A stretch of 46,727 nucleotides of DNA, from the NCBI GenBank assembly GCA_015057635.1, contig SVEB01000120.1, positions 1 to 46,727 of the forward strand, given 5' to 3'. Positions 33,740 through 41,836 of the stretch are shown here, piece after piece; position 1 is the stretch's first letter; every line of letters starts with the position of its first letter. The DNA is from Lachnospiraceae bacterium. GTDB taxonomy: Bacteria > Bacillota > Clostridia > Lachnospirales > Lachnospiraceae. A program made the translations under genes and the position numbers. The notes under the pieces are model-generated. The model worked only from the letters and a program-made list of their open reading frames with translations. It was not told the origin of the DNA and searched no databases.

Positions 33740-35038
33740 ATTAAGACATAGAATGGAATCTCCGATTACTTTTTTAATCCGTTTCTCTGCAGCGGCAAGG
33801 TCCTTTGTCTTGACACCCCCATTTAAATCCTTGGATATTGGAAGAATGATAAATGACTGTTTTTTGTAGTTTCGATAAATGTGACATGGATAGTAACCCG
33901 GTGTATCATAGGAAATAACATCATTGGTGCGTTTCAAGGTAAGGGAGAGTATAATCGTATCCTGGTTGATCTCTCTTGTCATGCTGCTTAAAAAATTACC
34001 CATGGAATACATACACAGAACTTCCCGGTCGTCTGCAGTCCGGATATAAGAAGCTTGTTGTAAACAATGAGGATGGGAGCCGATAATTAAGTCAGCGCCT
34101 GCATCTGCAATCGCTTTGGCATCTGCGGTCTGGGTGGAAGTCACGACGTGCGTATTTTCCGTTCCCCAGTGATTATATACGATTATGAATTCGGCACCGG
34201 CTTCTTTGGCTTTGGCGATATCCGATTTCACACGGGCGGCAGAGTAACAGTTTACATACTTATCCATTTTAGCAGCAGACAAAGCATTCCGGTTATTAAT
34301 CAGTTCGGTATAGGAAAGAATGGCGACTGTTATGCCGTTCGCATCACATAGCAGATAGCGGTCGGTTTCATTTGAAGAAAAGGTACCGGTATGGGGAAGT
34401 AAGAAGGAGTCAAGAGAATGAAGGGTTTCTAATGCGCCGGTCAGTCCGCCGTCCATACAGTGATTATTGGCGGTCACCACACAGTCGAATCCGGCATCGG
34501 TGACAGCATCCAGATAGGAAGAGGGACCATTGCAGTTTGGCTGGTTATTGATATAGATCTTCTCGCTTGTCAAAGGATTCGATGTAGAAATCTGTGTCTC
34601 AAGATTCCCGACTAACAGATCGGATCGCTCAAAAATCTGTTTTACGTATGAAAAGGAATCGGTAAAGTCATAGGCTTTTTTCTGTCTGGCAGCAGTCTGC
34701 TGGGCATTCAGGCACATTAAATCCCCAGTGAACATAAGCACTGCTTCGGTATCCGTATTTTTGGGAGTGGTAGAAGGATGGTTCTGTTTTTTTACGGTTT
34801 TTCCTAAAAGCAGTCCATCCTTATCTATAAATGCAGATGGATGGATAGGATAGGCAGATTTTGATGGAATGTGATAGGAATGGATCCGTTCGTTTTCGTT
34901 CTTTGTACTACTTTCCTTTGTTGGTTCGCCGGAAGATGAGAGATTTGCGGCTTTTATCCGGTGTAAAGATCCTGCTTGTCCTGCTATAAAAAATAAAAAT
35001 AGCAGAAACAGGGATAGAACAGTCCGGATACGTTTCAT
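33722..35038 (-). CDS. CapA-family (PgsA-like) secreted metallophosphatase-fold protein
   Basis: 438 residues. Start ATG 35038, with GGAGG upstream on the minus strand; the longer frame to 35212 adds 58 residues without support. A signal or anchor helix MKRIRTVLSLFLLFLFFIAG leads to a Ser/Lys-rich spacer, then the CapA domain from about residue 95: VLMFTGDLMC, LLVGNLETQIS, VVTANNHCMDGG, FIIVYNHWGTE, LIIGSHPHCLQ and YSMGNFLSS. These are the Asp/His/Asn metal-binding motifs of the PGA_cap family. Relatives take part in poly-gamma-glutamate capsule synthesis or export. No other capsule gene is adjacent, so the role here is open. Confidence 0.9.
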   Translation of the reverse strand: MKRIRTVLSLFLLFLFFIAGQAGSLHRIKAANLSSSGEPTKESSTKNENERIHSYHIPSKSAYPIHPSAFIDKDGLLLGKTVKKQNHPSTTPKNTDTEAVLMFTGDLMCLNAQQTAARQKKAYDFTDSFSYVKQIFERSDLLVGNLETQISTSNPLTSEKIYINNQPNCNGPSSYLDAVTDAGFDCVVTANNHCMDGGLTGALETLHSLDSFLLPHTGTFSSNETDRYLLCDANGITVAILSYTELINNRNALSAAKMDKYVNCYSAARVKSDIAKAKEAGAEFIIVYNHWGTENTHVVTSTQTADAKAIADAGADLIIGSHPHCLQQASYIRTADDREVLCMYSMGNFLSSMTREINQDTIILSLTLKRTNDVISYDTPGYYPCHIYRNYKKQSFIILPISKDLNGGVKTKDLAAAEKRIKKVIGDSILCLNGAVSE

Positions 35039-35159
35039 ATAAGAGTAAATCCTCCAATCAATAAAGAAATAAGTATGGGTTTTGTTAGTATTAGTATAAG
35101 TCAGTGAAATGGAAAAAACAAGAAAAGAACAAATAAAAGAGGGAAGGGAAGTCAGGCAA

Positions 35160-35280
35160 AGAAAAATGCAAGTTTGGTTCGTCATGAGCCGGACATCCCG
35201 AAACCATAGCACTCCAGCCCCCGGCCTCGCTTACTCTGACTCTTATCTTCTTTCTGGTGCTTGAGATAGCGGCTTGGCGG
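35160..35280. other. GC-rich island with pairing potential, no gene recognised
   Basis: This stretch is clearly richer in G+C than its AT-rich surroundings. AGCACTCCAG near 35208 can pair with CTGGTGCT near 35255 with one bulge, enclosing a C-rich and a pyrimidine-rich segment. Short frames exist on both strands, none convincing. It may be a structured RNA or an old repeat. Confidence 0.4.
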
Positions 35281-35430
35281 TGGGGAGTGAAGGTAAAAAG
35301 CAAAGGTAAAACGCAAAGGCAAAAGGCAAAATCAAAGATAAGAAACGAATGCAAAAGCAAAAGTGAAAAGTGAAAAGCAAAAAGCAAAATGCAAAGTGTA
35401 AAAGGTAAAAGTCATAATTTTAAGATAAAA
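35281..35430 (+). repeat. Degenerate heptanucleotide purine-rich repeat
   Basis: Strings such as AAAAGGCAAAAGGCAAAAT and GTGAAAAGTGAAAAGCAAAA recur with a period near seven (consensus about GYAAAAR). A+G exceed 85%. The rest of the gap to 35606 is ordinary purine-rich spacer. Confidence 0.65.
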
Positions 35431-35606
35431 GGCAAACCAGATGGCAAGTGATACATAAGGGGGGCTGGGAAAAATAGATAAATGAAGATTGTTTTTGGAA
35501 AAGGGGATGAAGGGAAATAAGGAGAATGGGGAAAGAAGCCTTGCGGGAAGAGCAGGGAGATTATATAATGCGAGATAGTGAGAAAAGAAGGAAAGGTTTT
35601 GGAATA

Positions 35607-36065
35607 ATGAAGAAAATTGTGATTTTAGCGGATACACATGGGTTGCTGAGAGAGGAAGTGAAGGAGGAGTTAAGGAAGGCAGATTTGATTTTTCATGCGG
35701 GAGATATTAATACACAGAAAATTGTGGACGAGCTGAAGGGGTATGCACGGCTTGTGGTTGTGAGAGGGAATAATGATAAGGAGTGGGCAGAGGGGATGCC
35801 TAAGGATGTGTTTGTGGAGGAGGAAGGCATCCGATTTTATATGGTTCATAATAAGAAGGAGATTCCAAAGGATTTGAATGGGGTGGATGTGGTTATTTAT
35901 GGACATTCTCATAAATATGAGGCGGAAGAGAAGGAAGGCATTCTCTGGCTGAACCCGGGAAGCTGTGGGAAGAGACGGTTTCATCAAGAGATTACGTACT
36001 GTGTGATGGAAGCAGATCAGGGACGATATGAGATTAGAAAGATTTTGATACCACAGGAAGGATAA
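35607..36065 (+). CDS. YfcE/MJ0936-type metallophosphoesterase
   Basis: 152 residues. ATG 35607 (AAGGAAAGG upstream) is preferred to 35526, which adds a non-family leader. All calcineurin-like phosphoesterase motifs are present: ADTHG, HAGDI, VVRGNND, MVHNKKE and YGHSHKYE, ending LNPGSCGKRR. It is a cytoplasmic manganese-type phosphodiesterase of a family active on model diesters; the physiological substrate is unknown. Confidence 0.93.
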   Translation: MKKIVILADTHGLLREEVKEELRKADLIFHAGDINTQKIVDELKGYARLVVVRGNNDKEWAEGMPKDVFVEEEGIRFYMVHNKKEIPKDLNGVDVVIYGHSHKYEAEEKEGILWLNPGSCGKRRFHQEITYCVMEADQGRYEIRKILIPQEG

Positions 36066-36124
36066 AGAAGGGGATTTTCTCTCATACTAACGGAAACGTA
36101 TTATTTAGTAAAAGGAGAAAATAT

Positions 36125-37423
36125 ATGGATAGACATTTTGAGGAGCGTTTGCAGGAGAAGCTTGACCAGTTAAAGGCAGCGGGGCGTCCTGAGCCAATTC
36201 GCTCGGATGGTGCAGGAGCATTGGACTTGGGACCGAGAAATCTGATGAGGGATGAGCAGAATCCTGATATGATTGTTCCACCCGCTACCGATTTTGGATT
36301 GATTCCAAATCTTAGATTTTCTATGTCGGATGCACATATGATCCTTAAAACAGGTGGATGGTCAAGAGAGATCACAAAACGCGAGCTTCCGATTGATGAT
36401 ACGCTTGCGATTGTAGATATGAACCTGTCCCCTGGTGTACGTGAGATGCACACTCATCAGCAGTCAGAATGGGGATTTGTATTGCAAGGAGGCGCCAGAG
36501 TGACCGCGGTGGATGAAAGAGGACGTACTTTTATTGCGGACTGTCAGCCAGGCGAAGGCTGGATTTTCCCTGCTAACGTGGGACATTCCATTCAGGGATT
36601 GAAAGAGGGATGTGAATTCCTGATGCTTTTTGACAAGGGAAGTTATTCGGAAGATAATACGTTCTCTATTACAGAGCTGTTTTCCCATATGCCAATGGAT
36701 GTGCTGTCAGCAAACTTTGGATGCGATGAAAAGGAATTTGAAATGATTCCAAAGAAAGAAGTGTATATTGTGGATGGCGGAGATCCGGGAACAAAGGAAT
36801 CTCAGACTGTAAAATCTCCTTATGGGGAAGTGCCAAACAGTTATAAACATGAATTGATCAATGTGAAGCCGATTGAATGCGAAGGGGGAAGCATACGAAT
36901 TTTGGATCATGAGAATTTTCCGGCATGTACGACGATCGCAGCTGCGCTTGTTGAGATTGAACCAGGGGCTATGCGTGAGATCCATTGGCATTCTAATAAT
37001 GATGAGCTTCAGTATTATATACAGGGTGAGGCAAGAATGACGGTGTTCCAGCCAGGTCCTAAGGCAAGAACATTCAATTATCGTGCAGGTGATGTGGGAT
37101 ATGTTCCGGTTGGAAATTTCCACTATGTACAGAATACTGGAAAGGAAAAACTCATTTTCCTTGAAATATTCAACAGCAAGCATTTTGCAGATATCTCTCT
37201 GGCACAGTGGATCGCGATGACTCCAAGAGAGGTTGTGAAGTCTGTTCTGAACCTGTCAGATGAGTTCCTTGATCATGTAAAGAAAGAAAGTTGCCCAATC
37301 GTGAAGTATCCGGGCTTTGAGTTCCCACCAGCAAATAATACGCCACAGAATGTACGTTACTTTAAGGATTTTGATTATAAGGTAAAGAAACCATGCCCAA
37401 CTAATGCGGCAAAAGAGCATTAA
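36125..37423 (+). CDS. Bicupin oxalate decarboxylase
   Basis: 432 residues with two cupin domains. Cupin 1 (about residues 80-200): MHTHQQSEWGF (His, His, Glu) and VGHSIQG; the lid loop FDKGSYSEDNTF keeps the Ser-Glu needed for decarboxylase rather than oxidase chemistry. Cupin 2 (about 260-390): REIHWHSNNDELQYYIQG and GNFHYVQN. Both manganese sites look complete. No signal peptide. It converts oxalate to formate and CO2. The family includes OxdC and OxdD of Bacillus; assignment to one is not possible. Ribosome site AAAGGAG. No oxalate transporter is adjacent unless the following EamA protein serves a related role. Confidence 0.92.
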   Translation: MDRHFEERLQEKLDQLKAAGRPEPIRSDGAGALDLGPRNLMRDEQNPDMIVPPATDFGLIPNLRFSMSDAHMILKTGGWSREITKRELPIDDTLAIVDMNLSPGVREMHTHQQSEWGFVLQGGARVTAVDERGRTFIADCQPGEGWIFPANVGHSIQGLKEGCEFLMLFDKGSYSEDNTFSITELFSHMPMDVLSANFGCDEKEFEMIPKKEVYIVDGGDPGTKESQTVKSPYGEVPNSYKHELINVKPIECEGGSIRILDHENFPACTTIAAALVEIEPGAMREIHWHSNNDELQYYIQGEARMTVFQPGPKARTFNYRAGDVGYVPVGNFHYVQNTGKEKLIFLEIFNSKHFADISLAQWIAMTPREVVKSVLNLSDEFLDHVKKESCPIVKYPGFEFPPANNTPQNVRYFKDFDYKVKKPCPTNAAKEH

Positions 37424-37431
37424 ACTATAAG

Positions 37432-37480
37432 AATAAGCCATAGGTCAGAGAAAGAGAAGACAGACCTGTGGCTTATTTTG
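37432..37480 (+). terminator. Rho-independent terminator of the oxalate decarboxylase gene
   Basis: AATAAGCCATAGGTC pairs with GACCTGTGGCTTATT (one G-T), followed by T's. Confidence 0.85.
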
Positions 37481-37572
37481 ATTTGGAAAGAAAAAAAAGG
37501 ATAAATAACCAAAGTTGTAATTGTAAGTTATTTGAAAGACTGTTAGAATGAAGCATGAAGTGTCATTTAAGG

Positions 37573-37596
37573 TGACCTTCCTTTTAAGGAAGGTCA
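37573..37596. promoter_or_regulatory. Perfect inverted repeat upstream of the EamA gene
   Basis: Eleven-base arms TGACCTTCCTT / AAGGAAGGTCA around a 2-base centre. It lies 24 bp before the ATG and inside the longer alternative frame. It could be an operator or an attenuating hairpin, followed by ATTAATTTT. Confidence 0.6.
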
Positions 37597-37619
37597 TTAA
37601 TTTTACTACGAGGTGCGAT

Positions 37620-38609
37620 ATGAAGAAAACAAAAGAAGAATTATTATGCTATCTGCCGGTGGTGAGCGTACTGGCAATGGCATGCTGTATTTTGTGGGGA
37701 AGTGCGTTCCCGGGAATTAAGTTAGGCTATCAGTTTTTTGCAATTCCTTCGGATGAGGTGGCATCCCAGATTTTATTTGCGGGTATCCGCTTTACATTAG
37801 CCGGAGTTCTGACGATTTTGATTGGCAGTGTGCTGAATCGGGAAGTGTTAAGACCAAGGAAAGAGTCTTTATCAAAAATTGTTGTATTATGTTTGTTTCA
37901 GACAGTATTGCAGTATCTATTCTTTTATGTGGGATTAGCAAATACAAGCGGTGTGAAGGGATCAATCATTAACGGCTCGAATGTGTTTGTAGCGATTATT
38001 TTTGCATGTTTTGTATTCCGTCAGGAGAAAATTACCGTGCAGAAGATGATAGGATGCTTGCTTGGATTTGCAGGAGTAGTTCTCATTAATCTGAATGGAA
38101 GCGGAATCAGCCTTTCTTTCTCATTATTAGGTGAAGGTTTTATTCTGTTATCTACAGTGGCATATTCCGTTTCCTCTGTTATCATGAAGAACTATTCCAA
38201 AAAGGAGAACCCGGTTATGTTAAGCGGTTATCAGTTCTTAGCCGGCGGTCTTATTATGATGGCATGTGGATTTGCATTCGGAGGAAGGCTTCATGAAATC
38301 AGTGGAAAAGGGATCGGAATCTTAGTTTATCTGGCATTTGTATCGGCCGCTGCTTACTCGGTATGGGGAATCTTGTTAAAGTATAATCCAGTTTCCAGAG
38401 TGGCGGTGTTCGGTTTTATGAATCCGGTAAGCGGTGTTTTATTATCGGCTCTGTTTTTAAAGGAAAAAAGCCAGGAGTTTGGTGTGAAGGGAGTAATTGC
38501 CCTGATTCTCGTGTGTATCGGAATTTATGTTGTAAATTATAGTCCGAATAGCGCACAAGAAAAGAGCATGCTTTCTCAGGACTCGGTTTCTGATGCAAGT
38601 GAAAGCTGA
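37620..38609 (+). CDS. EamA-family (DMT) transporter
   Basis: 329 residues with ten hydrophobic helices in two EamA repeats: CCILWGSAFPGIKLG in the first and YSVSSVIMKNYSKKENPV in the second. ATG 37620 with GAGGTG upstream; the frame from 37548 would place a strong palindrome inside the coding region. Drug/metabolite transporters of this type export amino acids, nucleotides or other metabolites; the substrate is unknown. The 3' end overlaps the convergent glycosyltransferase gene by 34 bp, with no terminator between them. Confidence 0.9.
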   Translation: MKKTKEELLCYLPVVSVLAMACCILWGSAFPGIKLGYQFFAIPSDEVASQILFAGIRFTLAGVLTILIGSVLNREVLRPRKESLSKIVVLCLFQTVLQYLFFYVGLANTSGVKGSIINGSNVFVAIIFACFVFRQEKITVQKMIGCLLGFAGVVLINLNGSGISLSFSLLGEGFILLSTVAYSVSSVIMKNYSKKENPVMLSGYQFLAGGLIMMACGFAFGGRLHEISGKGIGILVYLAFVSAAAYSVWGILLKYNPVSRVAVFGFMNPVSGVLLSALFLKEKSQEFGVKGVIALILVCIGIYVVNYSPNSAQEKSMLSQDSVSDASES

Positions 38610-40147
38610 ATAAAATAATTTTGGTAGGAGTATTCATAAGAGGGAATAGTCTCAAACAGTGACTGGATCTGCTTGAGGCAACTCGGCCTATTTTCATCAA
38701 AGGATATCGAAGTTCCGGATACGGAATCTGCCTGGAATCCGTTTGATGTGAAAAGAGGGAGAAGCTGTGAAAGTGGCAGTCCTTTTTGAGGCATTCCGCC
38801 TGAAAGCAGTGTTACCAAAGATGGGTAGAACATGCTGTTATTGACAGACAGTATGATCTGCCCATTTTCTTTTAGCAGTCCTTTTAATGCAACGATAAAC
38901 ACTTCTGGATTTCTCAGATGTTCCATTACATCGGTAATGAAGATAAAGTCGAAGCGATCATCTTTAGTAGCGATCAGCCTTTCATTGATAAACGGAATCA
39001 TAGGAAGATGCTTGGAAGCTATTTCGGCAACATCCGGATTGCTTTCAGCACCGGTAATGGATATGGCAGGATGAAGTCGCTTTATATTTAGAAGAAATTC
39101 CCCAAGTCCACTGCCAATATGCAAAACGGAATAGGGAACATTTTCTGTACTTGGAAGGAAGCGGCGAAGGGAAGGCCAATCGCGATCGGCATCGACTGTG
39201 ACGAATTTCCATTTTAAAATGAATTTTCGTCTGTTTTTATAATAAAGTTCTTTCATATCAGCGCGATTTGTGCCAAATGTCTTACTGATATAATGAAAGA
39301 TTCTTGCATTCGGAGAACGCATAAGGTGATAGCCGGCTTGCAGGATACGGCAGCAATAGTCATTATCTTCAAAATATCCAGGGGAAAAATATTCATCCAG
39401 GTAGCCGATTTCATCAATAACCTTTGATCTTACGACAAATGCAAAGCCAGACAGTATTACATGCCGCTCCCCATCATCTAAAGATGGGATATTGCGGCTT
39501 TTTGCATAAGCAAGATATTGGACAGGATCATTTAAATCACCATCCTTATACGAAATCGCTTCTACGCAATTTGTCATGGCGCCGGCTGCACCGGTTTGAT
39601 CGGAAGCATATAAAGTCATGCGAAGGCAGAACAGGGCATTTTGGGTTACAATCGTATCATTGTTAAGAAGGAGGATATCCGAATAGTCTTTCAGACGCTT
39701 CATGCCAAGATTATAAGCGACCGGAAAACCGTATTGGCGGTCTCCATAGAGCACTTCCAGATCGGGCTGTTCCTTAAGCCATTCGACAGTCCCGTCATTG
39801 GAAGCATTATCGACGATCACGATATGGTAGGAGTCCGGCAGGTTATAGGTACGGATGGATTCAATGCACTGTTTGTTATATTCCAGATTATTATAGGTAC
39901 CGATCACGATTCCAAGCGGGGAAATGGATAGTTTGTGATGTTCATGGTATTGTTTTGCATGTTCCTTTAAAGAAGAAGCTTTCTGCTTATCCTGACAGAA
40001 AAAAACTGCATTCTGGTAGCAAAGATAAGCCTGATTGTGATTTCCGATCTCGTCACAGTAATTTCCGAGTTCTATATAGTTTTCATAACATTCCGGATTC
40101 CGACTAATCTGTTTAAGGATGGCAGAAAGGAGAAAAGACTCATGCAT
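38576..40147 (-). CDS. Glycosyltransferase family 2 fused to a SAM methyltransferase
   Basis: 523 residues from ATG 40147 (GGAGG at 40155-40159 on the minus strand). Residues 1-50 look like a TPR-type helical pair (YENYIELGNYCDEIGNHNQA). Residues 60-300 are a GT-A glycosyltransferase: GIVIGTYNN, IVIVDNASNDGT, ILLLNNDTIV (metal-binding Asp region) and GYFEDNDYCCRI. Residues 325-500 are a class I methyltransferase: VLHIGSGLGEFLL (SAM loop), GAESNPDVAEIA, FDFIFITDVMEHL and NGQIILSVNN. Such fusions decorate cell-surface glycans or glycoproteins, adding a sugar and a methyl group. No surface-polysaccharide cluster is nearby. Confidence 0.9.
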   Translation of the reverse strand: MHESFLLSAILKQISRNPECYENYIELGNYCDEIGNHNQAYLCYQNAVFFCQDKQKASSLKEHAKQYHEHHKLSISPLGIVIGTYNNLEYNKQCIESIRTYNLPDSYHIVIVDNASNDGTVEWLKEQPDLEVLYGDRQYGFPVAYNLGMKRLKDYSDILLLNNDTIVTQNALFCLRMTLYASDQTGAAGAMTNCVEAISYKDGDLNDPVQYLAYAKSRNIPSLDDGERHVILSGFAFVVRSKVIDEIGYLDEYFSPGYFEDNDYCCRILQAGYHLMRSPNARIFHYISKTFGTNRADMKELYYKNRRKFILKWKFVTVDADRDWPSLRRFLPSTENVPYSVLHIGSGLGEFLLNIKRLHPAISITGAESNPDVAEIASKHLPMIPFINERLIATKDDRFDFIFITDVMEHLRNPEVFIVALKGLLKENGQIILSVNNSMFYPSLVTLLSGGMPQKGLPLSQLLPLFTSNGFQADSVSGTSISFDENRPSCLKQIQSLFETIPSYEYSYQNYFIQLSLASETES

Positions 40148-40362
40148 AAGCAAGCCTCCTATGGCTGTTTATTATAATTTTATGCATAAACCTCTATTTG
40201 ATGAAAATGAACATACAAAAAGTAATTTTTTATTGCGAATTCTAGCAGAACCATTTAAAATGTACATACTATAAGCAAAAGAAAAAAGTCCGATGTTTTA
40301 TTCAAAACAATCCAACAAAAGAAAATGCAAGGGATGAAAATGAAAAAGGAGATTAACCGGAA
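40148..40362. other. Divergent intergenic region
   Basis: AT-rich. On the minus strand TATAAT (near 40172) gives a plausible -10 for the glycosyltransferase gene, and a 12-base palindrome TTTATGCATAAA sits at 40179-40190. On the plus strand AAAGGAG near 40345 serves the next gene. Confidence 0.45.
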
Positions 40363-41640
40363 ATGAAAGTGAAAATTCCTGTTATCGGAATGAGAATTAT
40401 AAAATCTGCACTTGGCGTACTGCTTTGCTTCGTTATATACTTGCTGCGGGGCAGACAGGGCATTCCATTCTATTCTGCAGTTGCGGTGTTATGGTGTATG
40501 CAGCCCTATACGGAAAGTACCAAGACAATGGCAAGACAGAGGATAGTAGGAACGCTGATCGGCGCATTCTATGGCCTTCTTGTTATCTTGTTTGAATTAT
40601 ATGTTATACCGATTCATAATACGCTTTCGGGATATGTATTGGTATCTGCTATGATTATTGTGGTTCTTTATACAACCGCAGCCCTAAACAAAAAGAATGC
40701 TTCTTATTTTTCCTGTGTTGTATTCTTAAGTATTACCATCACTCATATTACGGACAGCAATCCTTATTTATTTGTACTAAACCGTATTCTTGATACGATG
40801 ATTGGTATTGTATTAGGGATGCTTGTTAATAAGATTCGAATTCCAAGAAAGAAAAAGGATGATATTTTATTTGTATCAGGGCTTGATGATACCCTTCTTA
40901 CAAATGGCGATACCCTGACACCGTATAGTAAAGTGCAGTTAAACCGTATGATTGAGTCGGGAGCTAAATTCACCATTTCGACGATGCGTACGCCGGCATC
41001 CTTAATGCAGCCGCTTCGCGATGTACATCTGAATCTGCCGATTGTGGTTATGGATGGCGCTGCACTCTATAATATCAAGGAAAAGCAGTTTATCCGTTCG
41101 TATGTGATGTCAAAGGAAATCAGCAGAGAGATAATGGATCTGCTTGATGAAGAGGGCTTTCATTACTTTATCAATACCATTTTAGATGATATCCTGATGA
41201 TTTATTATGGAGAGTTTCATAATCCGGTTGAAGAAACGATCTATAAACAGCTAAGAGTATCTCCCTATCGCAATTATATCAGCAAAAAGTATTATCGCGG
41301 TGAGGAAGTGGTGTACTTTATGCTGGTGGAGAAAAAGGAGAAGATGGAGAGCCTCTATCAGAAGATGATGGAGAAAGGGTATGTTGATAAGCTTAAGATA
41401 CTCTTTTATGATTCCAAAGAGCAGCAAGGGTATAGTTATATGAAAATCTATAACAAAAATGCATCCAAAGAGAATATGCTGGAATATCTGAAAGAAAGCA
41501 TCGGCATCACCAATACCGTTACATTCGGAAGCATTGAGAATCGCTACGATATTACCATAACCGACCATGATGCCAATAAAGTCGTAAAGACGATGGAAGG
41601 GATCTATGAGCCATTCTTCTGGAAAAAGACAGAGAAATAA
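40363..41640 (+). CDS. FUSC/aromatic-acid-exporter-like membrane domain fused to a degenerate HAD domain
   Basis: 425 residues. Residues 1-160 hold about five hydrophobic helices with FYSAVAVLWCMQPYTESTK and ARQRIVGTLIGAFYGLL, the pattern of FUSC/ArAE-type proteins. Residues 168-425 have the Cof-type HAD fold: ILFVSGLDDTLLTNGDTLTP, FTISTMRTPAS, PIVVMDGAALYN and a C-terminal KIYNKNASKENML region. The catalytic residues are lost. The nucleophile Asp of DxDGT is Gly173 (GLDDT), and the motif IV GDNxND is GSIENRYD. This is therefore predicted to be a pseudophosphatase sensor or regulator attached to a membrane domain, and not an enzyme. The frame is intact and full length, so this is a diverged protein, not a broken gene. 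Confidence 0.85.
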   Translation: MKVKIPVIGMRIIKSALGVLLCFVIYLLRGRQGIPFYSAVAVLWCMQPYTESTKTMARQRIVGTLIGAFYGLLVILFELYVIPIHNTLSGYVLVSAMIIVVLYTTAALNKKNASYFSCVVFLSITITHITDSNPYLFVLNRILDTMIGIVLGMLVNKIRIPRKKKDDILFVSGLDDTLLTNGDTLTPYSKVQLNRMIESGAKFTISTMRTPASLMQPLRDVHLNLPIVVMDGAALYNIKEKQFIRSYVMSKEISREIMDLLDEEGFHYFINTILDDILMIYYGEFHNPVEETIYKQLRVSPYRNYISKKYYRGEEVVYFMLVEKKEKMESLYQKMMEKGYVDKLKILFYDSKEQQGYSYMKIYNKNASKENMLEYLKESIGITNTVTFGSIENRYDITITDHDANKVVKTMEGIYEPFFWKKTEK

Positions 41641-41720
41641 GTTTATAACGGCTGCTTGGCTTAAGTATCCATACTTTAGACGGAAAAAGATGTAAAACAT
41701 ATGGCAGATAAATAGCATAG

Positions 41721-41780
41721 AAAAAGCAGAAAAAGACAGGCTTTACAAGAAAAAAGGAAGCCTGCCTTTTCTGCTTTTTT
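41721..41780. terminator. Bidirectional rho-independent terminator
   Basis: AAAAAGCAGAAAAAGACAGG-type left arm (41721-41743) pairs with 41758-41780 over more than 20 bases with small irregularities, with T's on both strands. It lies between convergent genes. Confidence 0.88.
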
Positions 41781-41836
41781 ATGTATCTGCTTTTCGTTCT
41801 TATCTATCTTTAAGCCTTGGAAATGGAGAAAATCTC

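Noticed and set aside
35091..35637. Two overlapping minus-strand frames (98 and 101 codons) in the purine-rich spacer
   Set aside because: Their Phe/Leu/Ser/Pro-rich translations simply reflect the purine repeat read backwards, with no family pattern.
36707..37183. Minus-strand 158-codon frame inside the oxalate decarboxylase gene
   Set aside because: It is a shadow of a well-conserved bicupin gene. The peptide has no domain and no ribosome site.
40179..40190. TTTATGCATAAA palindrome, also at 45568-45579, as a shared operator
   Set aside because: Two copies of an AT-rich 12-mer lie at different distances from their genes; chance is a reasonable explanation.
41251..41718. Minus-strand 155-codon frame under the FUSC-HAD gene
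   Set aside because: Antisense shadow with no recognisable domain; the plus-strand frame has clear HAD features.
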